5,464 nt of DNA from Verrucomicrobia bacterium UBA1629 (lineage in GTDB: Bacteria > Verrucomicrobiota > Kiritimatiellia > RFP12 > UBA1067). The notes under the pieces were generated by a model. The model was not told the DNA's origin, did not search any database, and saw only the letters and a program-made list of their open reading frames with translations. This document shows positions 4,751 through 5,464 of the stretch, one piece after another. The stretch lies in assembly GCA_002321305.1 (NCBI GenBank), contig DCMF01000065.1, positions 1 through 5,464 of the forward strand. Direction: 5' to 3'. The position numbers were made by a program, and so were the translations under genes. Each line of letters opens with the position of its first letter. Positions within the stretch are counted from its first letter, which is position 1.

Positions 4751-5464
4751 ATGGAAAAGATGAAGCAGATCATGTACGGCGTGACGGACTTCGCGCTCAT
4801 CCGCGCGGAGAACGGCTATTTCGTGGACCGCACCGCGCTCATCCGCGAGCTGGAGAAGACGCGCTACGCGATGTTCCTGCGTCCGCGCCGCTTCGGCAAG
4901 TCGCTGTTCTGCTCGATTCTCCAGTGCTACTACGACGTCGACTACGCCGGCCGCTTCGAGGAGCTCTTCGGCGGGCTCGACATCGGGCGCGAGCCGACGG
5001 CGGAGCGGGGCAAGTACCTCTGGCTCTATTTCAACTTCTCGTCGGTCGAGAAGCGCGCCGACCGCGTGGAGGCGAGCTTCGACGCATACAGCTGCGGCGT
5101 CATCGACGAGTTCGCCGCGCGCCATGCCGCGCAGCTGCCCGCCGGCGCGGCGGAGGCGATCCGCGACAGTCGGACGTGCCACGAGAAGCTCAACGCCCTC
5201 ACGACCAAGCTGATGGGCTCGGGCGCGAAGCTCTACGTCTGCATCGACGAGTACGACAACTTCACGAACACGATCCTCGCCGAGTCGCGCGACCGGTACG
5301 AGGCGCTCTGCCACGGCGACGGCTTCTTCAAGCAGTTCTTCAACGAGCTGAAGGCGGCGGCGACCAACACCGACGCGCCGATCACGCGCATGTTCGTCAC
5401 GGGCGTGACGCCCGTGACGATGGACGACGTGACGAGCGGCTTCAACATCGCGACGAACGTCTCG
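4751..5464 (+). CDS. AAA-ATPase-like family protein (DUF1703-type), N-terminal part, runs off window
   Basis: 238 codons are visible, open to the right edge. The start at ATG 4751 gives the family's usual opening, a short lead then YGVTDFALIR (9-18) and GYFVDRTALI (22-31). The nucleotide-binding loop is the family's modified Walker A, RPRRFGKS (44-51). Walker B is LYVCIDEYDN (161-170, with Asp166-Glu167). The sensor region RMFVTGVTPVTMDD (213-226) and SGFNIATNVS follow as in this family. A C-terminal PD-(D/E)XK domain like that seen at 3-269 would be expected outside the window. The gene has its own promoter overlapping the operon's end, so it is probably a separate unit. The family's function is unestablished; intact ATPase motifs indicate a non-decayed copy as far as visible. 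The two copies show non-overlapping parts and cannot be compared here. Confidence 0.9.
   Translation, partial: MEKMKQIMYGVTDFALIRAENGYFVDRTALIRELEKTRYAMFLRPRRFGKSLFCSILQCYYDVDYAGRFEELFGGLDIGREPTAERGKYLWLYFNFSSVEKRADRVEASFDAYSCGVIDEFAARHAAQLPAGAAEAIRDSRTCHEKLNALTTKLMGSGAKLYVCIDEYDNFTNTILAESRDRYEALCHGDGFFKQFFNELKAAATNTDAPITRMFVTGVTPVTMDDVTSGFNIATNVS
5394..5420 (+). repeat. Perfect 12-bp inverted repeat with 3-nt loop inside the AAA-ATPase-like gene
   Basis: TCGTCACGGGCG, then TGA, then CGCCCGTGACGA: the two arms are exact reverse complements. The segment encodes the conserved VTGVTPVT stretch (residues 216-223), whose near-symmetric composition with G/C-ending codons generates the palindrome. 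The RNA would form a very stable hairpin within the coding region. No T-run follows, so it is not a standard intrinsic terminator. Confidence 0.6.

Noticed and set aside
1..5464. Idea that the window is a small circle and the left and right AAA/PD-(D/E)XK pieces are one gene
   Set aside because: Joining the ends is out of frame, and the middle of the protein (well over 100 residues after SGFNI and before the PD-(D/E)XK core) would be missing. They are best read as two genes cut by the window edges.

Overview
The window is GC-rich and densely coding, and every supported gene is on the + strand. No marker gene fixes the taxonomy. A GntR/LacI-hybrid sugar regulator, a secreted GH32-like enzyme, a pseudopilin and two AAA-ATPase/PD-(D/E)XK genes suggest a carbohydrate-degrading Verrucomicrobiota-type bacterium (Kiritimatiellae or Lentisphaerae, often from gut or rumen). 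This is inference from gene content only.

Layout, left to right. (1) 3-269: the 3' end of an AAA-ATPase-like gene carrying its PD-(D/E)XK nuclease tail. (2) 304-1149: a GspJ-like minor pseudopilin. Its stop overlaps a 24-codon stub (1146-1220) that looks like the first codons of a lost GspK-like gene. (3) 1221-1283: a short regulatory region with an extended -10 box inside a perfect palindrome, then a strong Shine-Dalgarno. (4) 1284-4731: a four-member, tightly packed transcription unit. It holds a GntR/LacI-type regulator (TTG start), a protein resembling archaeal CTP-dependent riboflavin kinase (overlapping ATGA), a 59-codon remnant of a sugar-porter MFS transporter, and a secreted GH32-like glycosidase. 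(5) 4751 to the window end: the 5' part of a second AAA-ATPase-like gene with its own TATAAT box placed so that the mRNA would be leaderless.

How the genes may work together. The regulator, transporter remnant and exported GH32-like protein are what one expects of a fructan or related sugar-use operon. The transporter is reduced to its last membrane helix, and the hydrolase has substitutions at two of the three canonical GH32 catalytic positions. The operon is therefore either decaying or has changed function. The riboflavin-kinase-like protein between regulator and transporter has no obvious role in sugar catabolism and is the least expected part. The two AAA/PD-(D/E)XK genes flank the block in the same orientation, and the pseudopilin is cut off from the rest of a type II secretion operon. 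The window reads as a mosaic accessory region.
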